64,000 bases of DNA from NCBI GenBank assembly GCA_032191485.1, contig JAVDOI010000010.1:23543321-23607320 (forward strand), read 5' to 3'. The notes under the pieces were generated by a model, which was given only the letters and a program-made list of their open reading frames with translations, was not told where the DNA came from and did no database searches. Every line of letters begins with the position of its first letter. Position 1 is the first letter of the stretch. The stretch comes from Leptoclinus maculatus. Taxonomy: Eukaryota; Chordata; Actinopteri; Perciformes; Stichaeidae. The position numbers were made by a program, and so were the translations under genes. Below, in pieces: positions 36,701 to 48,654 of this stretch.

Positions 36701-39640
36701 CCACCACGTAACAGACAACGTGCCGCCTGACTCGCCCATCACGTAACAGACAACGTGCAGTCTGACACTCCACCACGTAACAGACAACGTGCCGTCTGAC
36801 ACGCCCATCACGTAACAGACAACGTGGTGTCTAACACTCCACCACCTAACAGACAACGTGCCGTCTGACACGCCCACCACGTAACAGACATCGTACCGTC
36901 TGACACGCCCATCACGTAACAGACAACGTGGTGTCTAACACTCCACCACCTAACAGACAACGTGCCGTCTGACACGCCCACCACGTAACAGATAACGTGC
37001 CGTCTAACACTCCACCACGTAACAGACAACGTGCCGTCTGACACTCCCACCACGTAACAGACAACGTGCCGTCTGACACTCCACCACGTAACAGACAACG
37101 TGCCGTCTGACACGCCCACCACGTAACAGACAACGTGCCGTCTGACACTCCCACCACGTAACAGACAACGTGCCGTCTGACACTCCACCACGTAACAGAC
37201 AACGTGCCGTCTGACACTCCCACCACGTAACAGACAACGTGCCGTCTGACACTCCACCACGTAACAGACAACGTGCCGTCTGACACGCCCATCACGTAAC
37301 AGACAACGTGCCGTCTGACACGCCTACCACGTAACAGACAACGTGCCGTCTGACACTCCACCACGTAACAGACAACGTGCCGTCTGACTCGCCCACCACG
37401 TAACAGACAACGTGCCGTCTGACACTCCCACCACGTAACAGACATGGTACCGTCTGACACGCCCATCACGTAACAGACAACGTGCCGTCTGACACGCCCA
37501 TTACGTAACAGACAACGTGCCGTCTGACACGCCCACCACGTAACAGACCACGTGCCGTCTGACACTCCACCACGTAACAGACAACGTGCCGTCTGACACT
37601 CCCACCACGTAACAGACAACGTGCCGTCTGACACTCCACCACGTAACAGACAACGTGCCGTCTGACACTCCACCACGTAACAGACAACGTGCCGTCTGAC
37701 AATCCACCACGTAACAGACAACGTGCCGTCTGACACGCCCATCACGTAACAGACAACGTGCCGTCTGACACGCCCACCAAATAACAGACCACGTGCCGTC
37801 TGACACTCCACAACGTAACAGACAACGTGGTGTCTGACACTCCACCACGTAACAGACAACGTGCCGTCTGACACTCCCACCACGTAACAGACAACGTGCC
37901 GTCTGACACTCCCACCACGTAACAGACAACGTGCCGTCTGACACTCCACCACGTAACAGACAACGTGCCGTCTGACACTCCCATCACGTAACAGACAACG
38001 TGCCGTCTGACACTCCACCACGTAACAGACAACGTGCCGTCTGACACGCCCACCACGTAACAGACAACGTGCCGTCTGACACTCCACCACCTAACAGACA
38101 ACGTGCCGTCTGACACGCCCACCACGTAACAGACAACGTGGTGTCTAACACTCCACCACGTAACAGACAACGTGCCGTCTGACACTCCCACCACGTAACA
38201 GACAACGTGCCGTCTGACACTCCACCACGTAACAGACAACGTGCCGTCTGACACTCCCACCACGTAACAGACAACGTGCCGTCTGACACGCCTATCACGT
38301 AACAGACAACGTGCCGTCTGACACTCCACCACGTAACAGACAACGTGCCGTCTGACACTCCCACCACGTAACAGACAACGTGCCGTCTGACACTCCACCA
38401 CGTAACAGACAACGTGCCGTCTGACAATCCACCACGTAACAGACAACGTGCCGTCTGACACGCCCATCACGTAACAGACAACGTGCCGTCTGACACGCCC
38501 ACCACGTAACAGACCACGTGCCGTCTGACACTCCACAACGTAACAGACAACGTGGTGTCTGACACTCCACCACGTAACAGACAACGTGCCGTCTGACACT
38601 CCCACCACGTAACAGACAACGTGCCGTCTGACACTCCACCACGTAACAGACAACGTGCCGTCTGACACTCCCATCACGTAACAGACGTGCCGTCTGACAC
38701 TCCACCACGTAACAGACAACGTGCCGTCTGACAATCCACCACGTAACAGACAACGTGCCGTCTGACAATCCACCACGTAACAGACAACGTGCCGTCTGAC
38801 ACGCCCATCACGTAACAGACAACGTGCCGTCTGACACTCCACCACGTAACAGACAACGTGCCGTCTGACACGCCCACCACGTAACAGACCACGTGCCGTC
38901 TGACACTCCACAACGTAACAGACAACGTGGTGTCTGACACTCCACCACGTAACAGACAACGTGCCGTCTGACACGCCCACCACGTAACAGACAACGTGCC
39001 GTCTGACACTCCACCACGTAACAGACAACGTGCCGTCTGACACTCCACCACGTAACAGACAACGTGCCGTCTGACACGCCCATCACGTAACAGACAACGT
39101 GCCGTCTGACACGCCTACCACGTAACAGACAACGTGCCGTCTGACACTCCACCACGTAACAGACAACGTGCCGTCTGACACGCCCACCACGTAACAGACA
39201 ACGTGCCGTCTGACACTCCACCACGTAACAGACAACGTGCCGTCTGACACTCCCACCACGTAACAGACAACGTGCCGTCTGACACTCCACCACGTAACAG
39301 ACAACGTGCCGTCTGACACGCCCACCACGTAACAGACAACGTGCCGTCTGACACTCCACCACGTAACAGGCAACGTGCCGTCTGACACGCCCACCACGTA
39401 ACAGACAACGTGCCGTCTGACACTCCACCACGTAACAGACAACGTGCCGTCTGACACGCCCATCACGTAACAGACAACGTGCCGTCTGACACGCCCATCA
39501 CGTAACAGACAACGTGCCGTCTGACACTCCACCACGTAACAGACAACGTGCCGTCTGACACGCCCACCACGTAACAGACAACGTGCCGTCTGACACGCCC
39601 ACCACGTAACAGACAACGTGCCGTCTGACACGCCCACCAC
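24789..39640. repeat. Giant 34/35-bp minisatellite array (about 14.85 kb)
   Basis: About 430 head-to-tail units. The first 20 bases of the unit are CACGTAACAGACAACGTGCC; the last part is GTCTGACACTCCAC (34 bp) or has one extra C (35 bp). Recurrent variants are a CGCCCATCAC tail, an ATCGTACCG core, a CCACGTGCC core and a GGTGTCTAAC core. The first unit (CATGTAAC, ACATACTG) is the most diverged, as expected at an array edge. No foreign sequence interrupts it. Rare variants recur at fixed distances, showing duplication of multi-kb blocks. All minus-strand frames stay open for hundreds of codons; these are artefacts. Confidence 0.98.
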
Positions 39641-39644
39641 GGAA

Positions 39645-39965
39645 GAACAACATTCTACATGCTATGCTAAACTAGCTTACCAGGAAAACCAACAGCAGCA
39701 CACACGCTACAAACTCTCCCCGCAGCGTTTAGGTAGCTGTTCCCTACTGATCCAAACAGGGCTAAAGGTATATTCATAGTCGCGGATATGAGACCCTATA
39801 CTCTGGAGTAGAAAGTGCAGGCTGTACCAACATGCTTAATGCTATTGAGCCCCGTGACACTACTCATTCACCAGCCCATTTCTCCAGACCATAATTCCTG
39901 CTTTGTAAAAGAAAACAGAAGCCCAAACAGACAATCAAATGTCCGAAGCACCCGATGCTGCTCTG
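39645..39965 (-). repeat. Inverted piece of REP-1
   Basis: This is the reverse complement of about 4290-4530: shared blocks include AAACTAGCTTA, GCAGCACACACGCTACAAAC, TAGCTGTTCCCTACTGA and AAACAGACAATCAAATGTC. It abuts the end of the minisatellite array directly. Confidence 0.8.
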
Positions 39966-40202
39966 ACAACAGACAGCTATCTGACTGTAGCGACACAAAT
40001 AGGCCGATGTCGTTAATCTAGCATTTTAGAAAGCAACGGCAGTGCAGCGGATCTCTGGCCTCCTCCCAAGTTCAGAGAGAGTGTGACCTTCTTTAACAGA
40101 AGCACAACAGCAGCCCACGTGTTAAAGACAAAACAGGAGTTGTTGCAGCTTACTGTACACAAATAATCCATCAATGTTCTGATGGCATTTCTGCTTTTTT
40201 GC
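39966..40202. other. Non-coding
   Basis: Nothing recognised between the REP-1 piece and the hAT-like end. Confidence 0.45.
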
Positions 40203-40282
40203 TGTATTGAACAGTGCTGTACCGAACCGTGGCACCACTGTATTGATCCGAAGCGAGAATTTTGTGAACCGTTACACCCCTA
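40203..40282 (-). mobile_element. hAT-like terminal sequence right of the giant array
   Basis: On the minus strand it begins TAGGGGTGTAACGGTTCAC and continues GTGGTGCCACGGTTCGGTAC, a familiar type of fish hAT end. A LINE tail is inserted immediately at its outer tip. The matching end on the other side of the array is only a scrap (24655). Confidence 0.5.
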
Positions 40283-40581
40283 GGCAAGGCAAGGCAAGGC
40301 AAGTTTATTTGTATAACACATTTCAACAACAGGGTAATTCAAAGTGCTTCACATAAAACCATTAAAAGCATCAGAACATAAGGCATAAGAAAAGGAGATT
40401 TAAAAACAATTAAGAACATTCATTGAAACATTAAAAACAGTCATTAAAACACAAAAAAGCAGTGTAAGAAATAAAATACAGTAGTAAAATGCAGAAATGC
40501 AGAAATTGATTGAGAAAAGTCTTCAGTCTTGATTTAAAGGAGGTGAGGGTCTCAGCAGACCTGCAGCTTTCTGGGACTTTG
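40283..40581 (-). mobile_element. 5'-truncated LINE-B-family copy (3' end only)
   Basis: This matches 16497-16828 of LINE-B nearly base for base, from the TTGCC tail through the 3' UTR to the GGGACTTTG block, with a roughly 30-bp deletion where LINE-B has its stop codon region. A typical 5'-truncated insertion. It shows the family was active more than once here. Confidence 0.92.
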
Positions 40582-40960
40582 ACTGCATTTGTTCGCTAAT
40601 AACCCATACCATAAGGATCTATATAAATTGTTGTTTTTGGCTCAATGTTGCATTTTTATGAATAAAACAACTCTGTTGGCTCTTTCACATTCATGTCATG
40701 GAAAACTGCATTGATGTTTTTCAACCAATCACTCTCAAAGTACCGATACGTGACGTCCACAGCACCCCTGGTTTCAGGTCAGTGGGTCAGACTGATTGTA
40801 ATGGAAGCTATGCTAAGTGTTTGTTTTTATTAAGGGTCATCTAGAGTTCACAGAAAAGGATGACGTGTCGTGACGCTTAAAGCTCTTCACATATCGAAGT
40901 GAAAGCATTCTGTTTTAAGGTATCCCTTTATTGAAAGCAAATCCATCCATTACTGCTGAT
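40582..40960. other. Non-coding
   Basis: No gene or repeat recognised. Confidence 0.45.
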
Positions 40961-41350
40961 TAGTGGTGTAATGGATCACGGATCGATCCGTTCGGATCAC
41001 CCCTCACGGTTCGGATCACTCGTGAACCGCGGATCAATTGAGTATGTTTTATTTATTTTTACAGTGTAATCATCATAGTGTGTAATACAGTTTTACTGCT
41101 GCTGTTCCTTTACAAGTAACAAGTCCCCGAATATCAATGCAGAGTGTCAGTGAACAGATATAAAGCAGTAGTGTGTTCACGTGAACGGAGCAGGTTAGAA
41201 GCATTTAACGGCGAAAGTCACGGCGAGCGGAGGAACTTCAGAAGCCCCCGGCGTCATTTAAGTCACAAGTTTGGGATCATTTTGTCTTCCATAACTTATA
41301 ATGACGGATAAGGGTGGTGGACAAAACCGTTACGGTATGTAGGCGTTATT
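40961..41350 (+). mobile_element. 5' end of a ZBED-type hAT element with BED zinc-finger remnant
   Basis: It starts TAGTGGTGTAATGGATCACG with further GGATC-rich terminal text. At 41254 a frame reads SFKSQVWDHFVF, then after two stops VVDKTVTVC, the BED zinc-finger pattern (VWxHF ... DKT..V.C) of hAT transposases. The second Cys and the His pair are not kept, and the rest of the element is missing. Confidence 0.6.
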
Positions 41351-44070
41351 TAAAGAGAAAGGTTTTTGATGACAATCTTCGGATTTTGTTAGGCAAAAGT
41401 AATTGGACAGGCATTTGATTTTTTTGATTTTTATTGTGTTTTTCTTTTAGTTTCAAATTGTTCATTATCCACTCAAAGCAATATTTCCACAAATATCAAG
41501 CAACTTCAGGGAGGGTCAACCGGTGCTTCGTCAAATATCACAAGATACCCTTTCCTGACAAAGGCCAAGAATGTGTCCCATAGCCAATTTGGGCACAAAA
41601 ATGAATTACTAGTTTGAAAGAGGTGAGGAGAGAAGGCTAGAAATATTCATAGGTGAGGGGAACAGAAAAAGTAAGTTTAGGTTTGGGCTGAACCTAATAC
41701 TCAATAATAAGCAGTCGGTCAAGGTTTAGAGACATCCCATACACGCATCTGGTAAGCAGCCCAGTGGGGAGGTGGAGATGGATGTACAAATGGGAAAGCC
41801 ACAGTAAAGCTCTCCAGAGGGGAAGAACCTGGACCGGTTTGAGTTAAGAGCCCAATAGTCCTGCGAACTGTTGGTCTCTCCTAAATACTGGATCCCACAT
41901 TGTTCACATGACATTAGGTAAACACGCTGCTCAGTCTGCCCAAGAGGTACGTCATGGCGGATCCCGGTGCTGAGGCAGTCTGGCTCAAGCCAGATCCCTC
42001 TAAGATTAGCATTTTGCTTACAGAGATGTACCTGCCAAGAGTTGAGCCAAAGCTGTGCTTAAAAATTGGAGGGTTGGGGCGACTTATAGCGCTGTTCACA
42101 TTGGGTTTCTCTCTCCAAATGCTGCCCAATCCCAGCAAAGAAATATCTACAAACACAAGTGGAAACACATGGAATATCGGTACAGGGCTTGTGGTTCAGT
42201 ATGCAACATCCTTTCAGGACAGCCTGTGACTCAAACTGCTAAATAGTCTATCAATGTCCACTACAAGTTAACTGTTACAATAGAATTATGAACTGTTGAA
42301 ATGTTTATATTTCTAAAATAAATGAAAAAAAAGTATTCATTTTATTATTTTATATTGTTTTGCCTGCTGAAGAGAAAACATACCAAACCGTGACTCCAAA
42401 CAGAAGACATACCGAACCTTGAACTTCTCCTAATACAAAACAATATAGTCCAGGTCTAATCCAATGTTTGTATGTCTGTTGTGTCCACAGCTGCATGGAT
42501 TTCACATCTAACAGAATAGGACAGACTAAAGCAGGCATGCACACTTTAATCTGTAGTGTCAGTCGGAGTGGAAAAGGTTCAGGCAGGCTTCCTGAGGCTC
42601 AAGAGGACAAAGACAAGACTTGCTTTCTAGGTGACAACCAGAAGCCAAAGACCTGTGGCGATACTCGTTTATCTGTCTCTTTGTCATTCAGATGTTATGC
42701 AGCCCTACGGCAATGTGCACACACTGCTTTACCTAAGGTGGGACGTTCAGACTGAAAGAACACCACCAACTTCTGTACACACAATCATAAATGTCCCTCT
42801 GTGACCAATCCAGTGGGAGGGAGATTTAAAGGGAGCACTGAGAGCAAAACGAGATTTAAAGGGAGCACTGAGAGCAAAACCACGATCCGCACCACACATC
42901 AACATAAACTAAGTAAAAAGACACTATTTCTCCTGCTGCAACTGTGAGAATAATGAATCCACCATTCAATGATCTCATCCTTCGTCCTGGTTCTACTGGG
43001 TTCTACTGGTTCTCTTTTCCCTCCCAGGGCCCAGTAATACGGCCTCCAGCAGCATCGCGTCATGTCGTGTTCACTTATGTAGGCCATTCAGAGGCATCGG
43101 TATTAAATTGCGACTGTTTCACAACCAGTTGAAAGTTCCCCTTGGTAGTTTCATATTTTAAAAAATCAACATTGCGCACCTTAGTGACAGCAATTTGATG
43201 TAAAAGAAGTATTATTCAGTTCACTGGGTCTTTAAGGAATTAAGTTTTTCAAAAAGAAAATACAACAAAAGAATATTTTTGTTGAGAAACTCTTTTCAGC
43301 CATGAATAAACAGCTGACATGCATCTGACAGGCCAGTAATTCTGATTGAAATTGCCATGTTATTATAATAATGATATAATAATGGGAACAACCAGAGTAC
43401 AGACTGAATAGATCACTTTGACAAAGCTTTGTGTGAAACCAATGAGTGGAACTTATGAACTGATGATTGTGAGGACAAAGACCCGTCTCTTTTTAACTCT
43501 GCTGAACTGAATATAACAGAAGAAACATTAACAAGCACAGCCAAAACAAAGGAATAGGATGTAATACTGTTAACAAGACAAAATGGGAGTCTGTGTGTTT
43601 CTGCTACATTCAGACAAGAAGACAAAACCTCAAACTTTTACAATTAAGGAGTTCTGACCAAACAGGTCAGCCCAAAAGTCCTCTTTTTAAATGTAAAAGT
43701 CCACTCAGTTGTGAGCAAAAACCAGTGAATTAGGTTGCCAAAGTAGGCTAATCAATAAGGTTATGAATGATGTCAACTGTAGCGCTAGCTGAGTCAACTT
43801 TAGCTGTGCTAAATTTGGAAATGACTGAAAGGGTCCGTTGGGTTAGGGTTAGGATCTGAATACATAAGGAAGACCTCAGGGGAGCTAAAGAATTATATAA
43901 TCTCAAAACAACAAAAACAAATAGTAATGGACCCACCCTCAGATACCCTCAATAAGCATCATATTTGATTTGGGGTATGTCATTTTAACCTTCTGGGCCC
44001 GAGCGAGACCCAATTTGGTCCTGAGCGGTACCGAGTTGTGCCGAACAGTACCGCACAATGCAATTTTCAG
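41351..44070. other. Non-coding, with one 30-bp tandem duplication
   Basis: No gene recognised. At about 42821-42881 a 30-bp block (GAGATTTAAAGGGAGCACTG plus GAGAGCAAAAC-type text) is present twice in tandem. Open frames at 41954-42229 and 42468-42755 have no known domain. From 43960 a short GGTACCGAGTTGTGCCGAAC text suggests another hAT-like end. Confidence 0.45.
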
Positions 44071-45310
44071 CCATGTAGCATACCGTTTTAACGAAGAACT
44101 TCTGATGAACAGAACCATGTCTAACATTTTACACACTGAAAACACAATAAAACACGATCTACCAGAACTTTCAGAACCTCTTGCAAAATATCGTAATTTT
44201 TTCGCTTTCATTTCATGAGATACGCACTCGAAAAAGTCCTCAGAATGGCGATCTATTAGCTTCCAAGCTAATGCTTGCTAATTAGCAACATTAGCATTCC
44301 ACCCGGAATCTACCGAACACTTCGGATTTACTCTCCGGCAAACGGTTCAAACGTTGCCGACAAAAGACCACACATAAACACGCCATACAGCCCGCAGAAT
44401 AATTCAGAATTTCCACTCACCATCAGATGAAAAATGAAAAAACAGGTCTCCTAATCCATTTTCGCCGCTGGAATCGGCTTCCTCTATCTATTTCCTGTCT
44501 AATAAAACTCTTTCCTGAACGAAGGGGGGTCAAATAAGCCCGGAGGACCATGTTTCACATTAAGTAGACTCGTGCTTTTACGCAAGCTCTGTCTGCGTAA
44601 ATCGGGATTTTCCGGAAAACGACCCTTTCAATGAAAACCACGTTGCCTCCACTGCATTGTCTAGATCCTAACACGTGCATAGAGGTGTCATAGTATGGAA
44701 TTGACCAACCAGAGGCTGAATGAGCTCCACATAGACACACGCTATAGCGCATTCTGCCGTGAGTCGCCGGCTCAGAGAGGCTTTGGAGACGGTTCCAGCT
44801 CTCCAAAATGATTCCAAACTGCTGTATGTGATAGATTGTGCATGTACAAGGATAAAGGAAGTTAAATATATTGTTATTTAAGTTATAAAAGTACAATGGA
44901 ACAGCTGGAGAGGCTGTTTCTCAAATGACAACCTTTCGTGACCTCTCGTACGTTTACGTCTCTTGCTCTGGCCTACTTCACTCTATTCACTCCAATTCTT
45001 TTGTGTATGACTACTGCCATTGTTTGCTATGATGCTGGGTGGTTTTTAGGCTTCATTCTTCATATATTCATATACTATTATCAATAATAGTGCTTTTTCA
45101 CCATGCGAACCTGACATTGTCAAAGTGGAGCTGTGTTCCATCTTCATTTGCTATTAACCAGTAACATATACACAATATTGACACCTCTCACCAAAGCTCA
45201 CCCACTTAGTGTTATTAATCCATTGAAATTATTCAAATAGACCTTGTAGTTAGAGAGTAAGGCCCCTTTGAGTATGGGTATAGTATTTTCGAGCAGAAGC
45301 CAAAATAAAG
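44071..45310 (+). repeat. Dispersed repeat REP-2, copy 1 (about 1.24 kb)
   Basis: This matches 60977-62196 along its whole length in direct orientation, with scattered substitutions and a few small indels. It contains no long open frame and no terminal inverted repeat, LTR or poly(A) tail that I can see. A dispersed non-coding repeat of unknown class; a diverged inverted copy opens the window. Confidence 0.85.
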
Positions 45311-45635
45311 GTTAAGGTTTATTCCAAAAAAGCGGGCACTCCTTCGGAGAGGATAGGAAATTAGCAAGCAAGAGAGGTGCTCACTTCCTTTACCCATTGA
45401 GACATTGAGACAGTCAGAAGATTACTGTAGATCCAAGAGGATCAAGCATCAACAGAATTAACCATGTGGATCAGGCCATCAGAACATTGACTGCGTCATG
45501 TGTACATGAAAAACTGGTGCAAATGCCTTTGTAAATCTGGCCTTCATCCTCTCGAGTCATCTAAATGTGATGAGACAGCATGACTCCCAACTACAGCTTC
45601 TGATGTCAAAGAACAATGCAAAGCACACCTGAACC
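45311..45635. other. Non-coding
   Basis: No features recognised between REP-2 and the SINE. Confidence 0.45.
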
Positions 45636-45850
45636 AGGGGCTAAGTGGAGAGCAAGGCTGTCCTTCAATCAGAGGGTCGGCGGTTTGATCCCCGGCTCCT
45701 CTAGTCGCATGTCGATGTGTCCTTGAGCAAGACACTTAACCCCAAACGGTGTAGAATGTGATCGAATCTGAATTGTAAGTCGCTTTGGATAAAAGCGTCT
45801 GCTAAATGACTGTAATGTAATGTAATGTAATGTAATGTAATGTAATGTAA
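45636..45850 (+). mobile_element. V-SINE-type tRNA-derived SINE
   Basis: It has a tRNA-like head with an A-box-like GCTAAGTGGAG (45640) and a B box GGTTTGATCCCC (45682-45693), the conserved central GTGTCCTTGAGCAAGACAC, and the 3' block CGCTTTGGATAAAAGCGTC TGCTAAATG. It ends in eight TGTAA pentamers (45811-45850). This combination is the vertebrate V-SINE superfamily, whose 3' part is shared with a partner LINE. It is transcribed by RNA polymerase III when active. No clear target duplication. Confidence 0.88.
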
Positions 45851-48010
45851 CCAGCGTGGGACTCTTGATTGAATCGGAGGCAACCAGCACTGAGCTGCTG
45901 CAAAACAAACCACACTACATCCTGTGCTCGGTCAGTTAGAAGTCAGTATTTCTTCTAGCTTTGAAGCTCATGCAGTTCATATCAACAGCAGTGTAGTGGC
46001 GTTATCATATACGACACAGCACACACACAATGTTCCATGAAAAATAATTCACTAAATCCTCTGCAAATCCTTCTACTCCATCCGTTCTGATGCTGCGCGT
46101 TCCTGACAACTCGGAAGTGAAAACCTTTGATTTTGACTGGCGTGCCATTCTATGCCTCTCTGTACCAGTGTCTGTCTGTCTATTAGAGAGTTGTATCTGT
46201 TTGTTGTCCTTGTTTAATCACTGTAGCTTCACATTGATTGTGAAGTGTTTGTTTTTAGCCTTGTATGGCGTTCCCAGGTATTAGTTTTGAACTGGCTGAT
46301 TATATCCCTTCTCCTTCTGGGCCCCTTCAGATGGACTTCCTGTGAGGACTTTGCGTGCAGTAGTCCTCCTCCTCTGTATTGAAAACAGATGGATGTAATC
46401 ATGTTTTAGTCCAATCAAAGTGCATAATGTTGGATAATTTGTTGGCGTTTAGCCTTGCAAAAATAACATTTTAACAAAAATGGTTGTGTCTTGCTAGCAC
46501 ATAACTGTACGGGCCTGTGTTATAGTACTTCTCCAGATGTTGTCTTTATTTTTGTTGTCAAAGAGGACCCAATTTTGCAAGATCAATATTCATATTGAAT
46601 TGTATACCGAATGACATTGAGGTCAAAGATAATCTATTGATCTTGAAAAGACCTTTAATGTTCAAATTACAGCCACGAAATGTTCTGTAAGTGGAACTTT
46701 CTTCTCTGCTTTTGTTGCTGGTATTTAGTAGTATCTTCCATTCCTCCATCACAACTATTGTTGTAAACCACCTAAGAAGTCACTCTAACTGGCCAGGTGT
46801 AAAAGAAACGTCCTTCTCTTTTGATGTGTACGTGTGACACCAATACTAGAAGGAGAGACCATCCAACATGGTGGTATTACCATTTGTAAGTTTCATTGTA
46901 TAGACTATTGTAGATATGATGTCATTTACATCTTGTTTTATGGTATTTCGTGGAGCTTGTAGAGTGAGAGGTGGCAGTGAGGGTGGGTGAGATTGGTTGT
47001 GGAACATCGTATGGGTGGGTTGTGAGTGAAAGCACATTAACTAATCAGGGGTAAGAAGCAGCCAGTGCTCCATCAATGCTGACTGCGTGCCACTCTCCTC
47101 CTTCCTTTTCTTCCTTCCTCTCCCTCCCATGTTTTCTAATCTCATATTGACCTCCCACTCATTTTCTCCTCATCATCTCTCTGTTGAACACATCCCATCA
47201 GTCTGAAGTGAAGACTGCTGAGCCTACAAGACGAAGGGTTAAAGAAGAGGAATCAGAGACACATGGTCATTTGTATACAGATTAGTCCTACTGTTGTTTC
47301 TAGATTTGAATGATAGACATGATGTATTGTTGCATGTTATCAATGCACATCATTTTATAGTGTATGGTTGTTGTTTTTCCATAACTGATATTTTCACTGC
47401 AGTCCTGTTTCTGAGATGTGTTGAATTGACTGGTGACCATGGAGAGAGGGAGGCTGAGGGGAAAAAGCTTATTACAGACCAGTAGGCGGTATGAAAATAG
47501 AAGCCCTTCAACACTTGACCCCTGGGTAAGTAGTAACCATGTTGTGTTTAAGAGAGGGCTGTCATAACTGCTGCTGTTTGGCTCAAATAAACAGCGAGTG
47601 TTATAATGACTGTTGGAGGGCGATGGGGGTGGTGGGTAGGGCGGGGCAGTTCATACTCTCCCAGTGATGGGCACTGGCTGGCCTGGTCTCACTCCCAGGG
47701 AATCAAATGTTAACGCTTGGGCAGTATAGCCCTCGGCGTCTTGATACCAGCACACAGGGCACACTTTAGCTTCTTTATTAGACCCACCGGGCCTTAAACT
47801 AAGTCTGATGTAAATCCACCTCCCTCGTTATTAAGGCCCTTACACACCGGGGGGGATGGGGGGGGGGGCATGCATGGCAAACAAACAACATAATGCAAAT
47901 ACTCGTCTGCGAATATGTTGCTTCAGAATTCATTGAGTTTCCTTAGCAAAGTGCTATGAGTGACTTTCAGTTCCCTCTGGTACACACTTCTTGTGCTATA
48001 CGCCCACTAA
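45851..48010. other. Non-coding
   Basis: No gene recognised. Short open frames at 46090-46284, 46558-46752 and 47294-47485 lack domains. A G-rich run near 47850-47870 (GGGGGGGATGGGGGG type) could form a quadruplex. Confidence 0.45.
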
Positions 48011-48109
48011 CCCCCCACTGGTGTAGCACACACGCAGCACCCACCCCCCACTGGTGTAGCACACACGCAGCACCCACCCCCCACTGGTGTAGCACACACG
48101 CAGCACCCA
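48011..48109. repeat. 33-bp tandem repeat, three units
   Basis: Three identical copies of a unit starting CCCCCCACTGGTGTAGCACA and ending CGCAGCACCCA. Because 33 is a multiple of three, a short open frame over it repeats 11 residues; this is not evidence of a gene. Confidence 0.95.
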
Positions 48110-48654
48110 CCCCCGCCTCGCCCTCTTTGCCTACCGAGAGGAGACAGACCCCTCTGCTCTAACTTTACAGCCTCGTTCCATTATCTTCTGACCCTGACTG
48201 TTTGTCTTGTTATTGTGCGACTTCAGTGCCAAACATCATTGTGTTTCTTGTTCTGTCAAAGCTGCTTTCATTATTGTTCTTGTAAAGACGAGATCCATAG
48301 AGGCCACTGGCAGAATGATAGGCTTTGTCAGTGGTTTATTATCTTGTATGCATTAATTATCTCCACCAGGGGTAGCCTGAGGAGATTATGTGTTCTGTCA
48401 CATGTGTGTGTGTGTGTGTGTGCATGAGAACACGTTTTATTGAAGACATATTGACTGTTTCATAATATCATGGACTGCTGACTCCTCACAACTCTTAACT
48501 GGCCGTTAGGATGTGATCTCCAACTACTTCAGTTTGGACTTATTTCCGGAATGGATTACAAATTGTTCCACTCTTGATTTGTTAAGACAAATGTTCGCTT
48601 CTTTAACTTTACTCGAGGAAGACCATCTTATCCACATCAAATCAAATCAAATAA
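48110..48654. other. Non-coding with a short (TG)n
   Basis: A roughly 20-bp TG run at 48402-48421 and a triple AATCA/AAATC run near 48640. Nothing else recognised. Confidence 0.5.

Noticed and set aside
24725..39640. Dozens of long minus-strand open frames (up to 866 residues) as a repeat-protein gene family
   Set aside because: They follow from a stop-free 34/35-bp tandem repeat, occur in all three minus frames, overlap each other and lack a non-repeat start or end.
24789..39640. CRISPR array
   Set aside because: Units are of CRISPR-repeat length but abut directly with no unique spacers, there are no cas genes and the setting is a vertebrate genome.
45636..45710. Functional tRNA gene
   Set aside because: A and B boxes are present but there is no complete cloverleaf or anticodon arm; the sequence runs into a V-SINE body and TGTAA tail.
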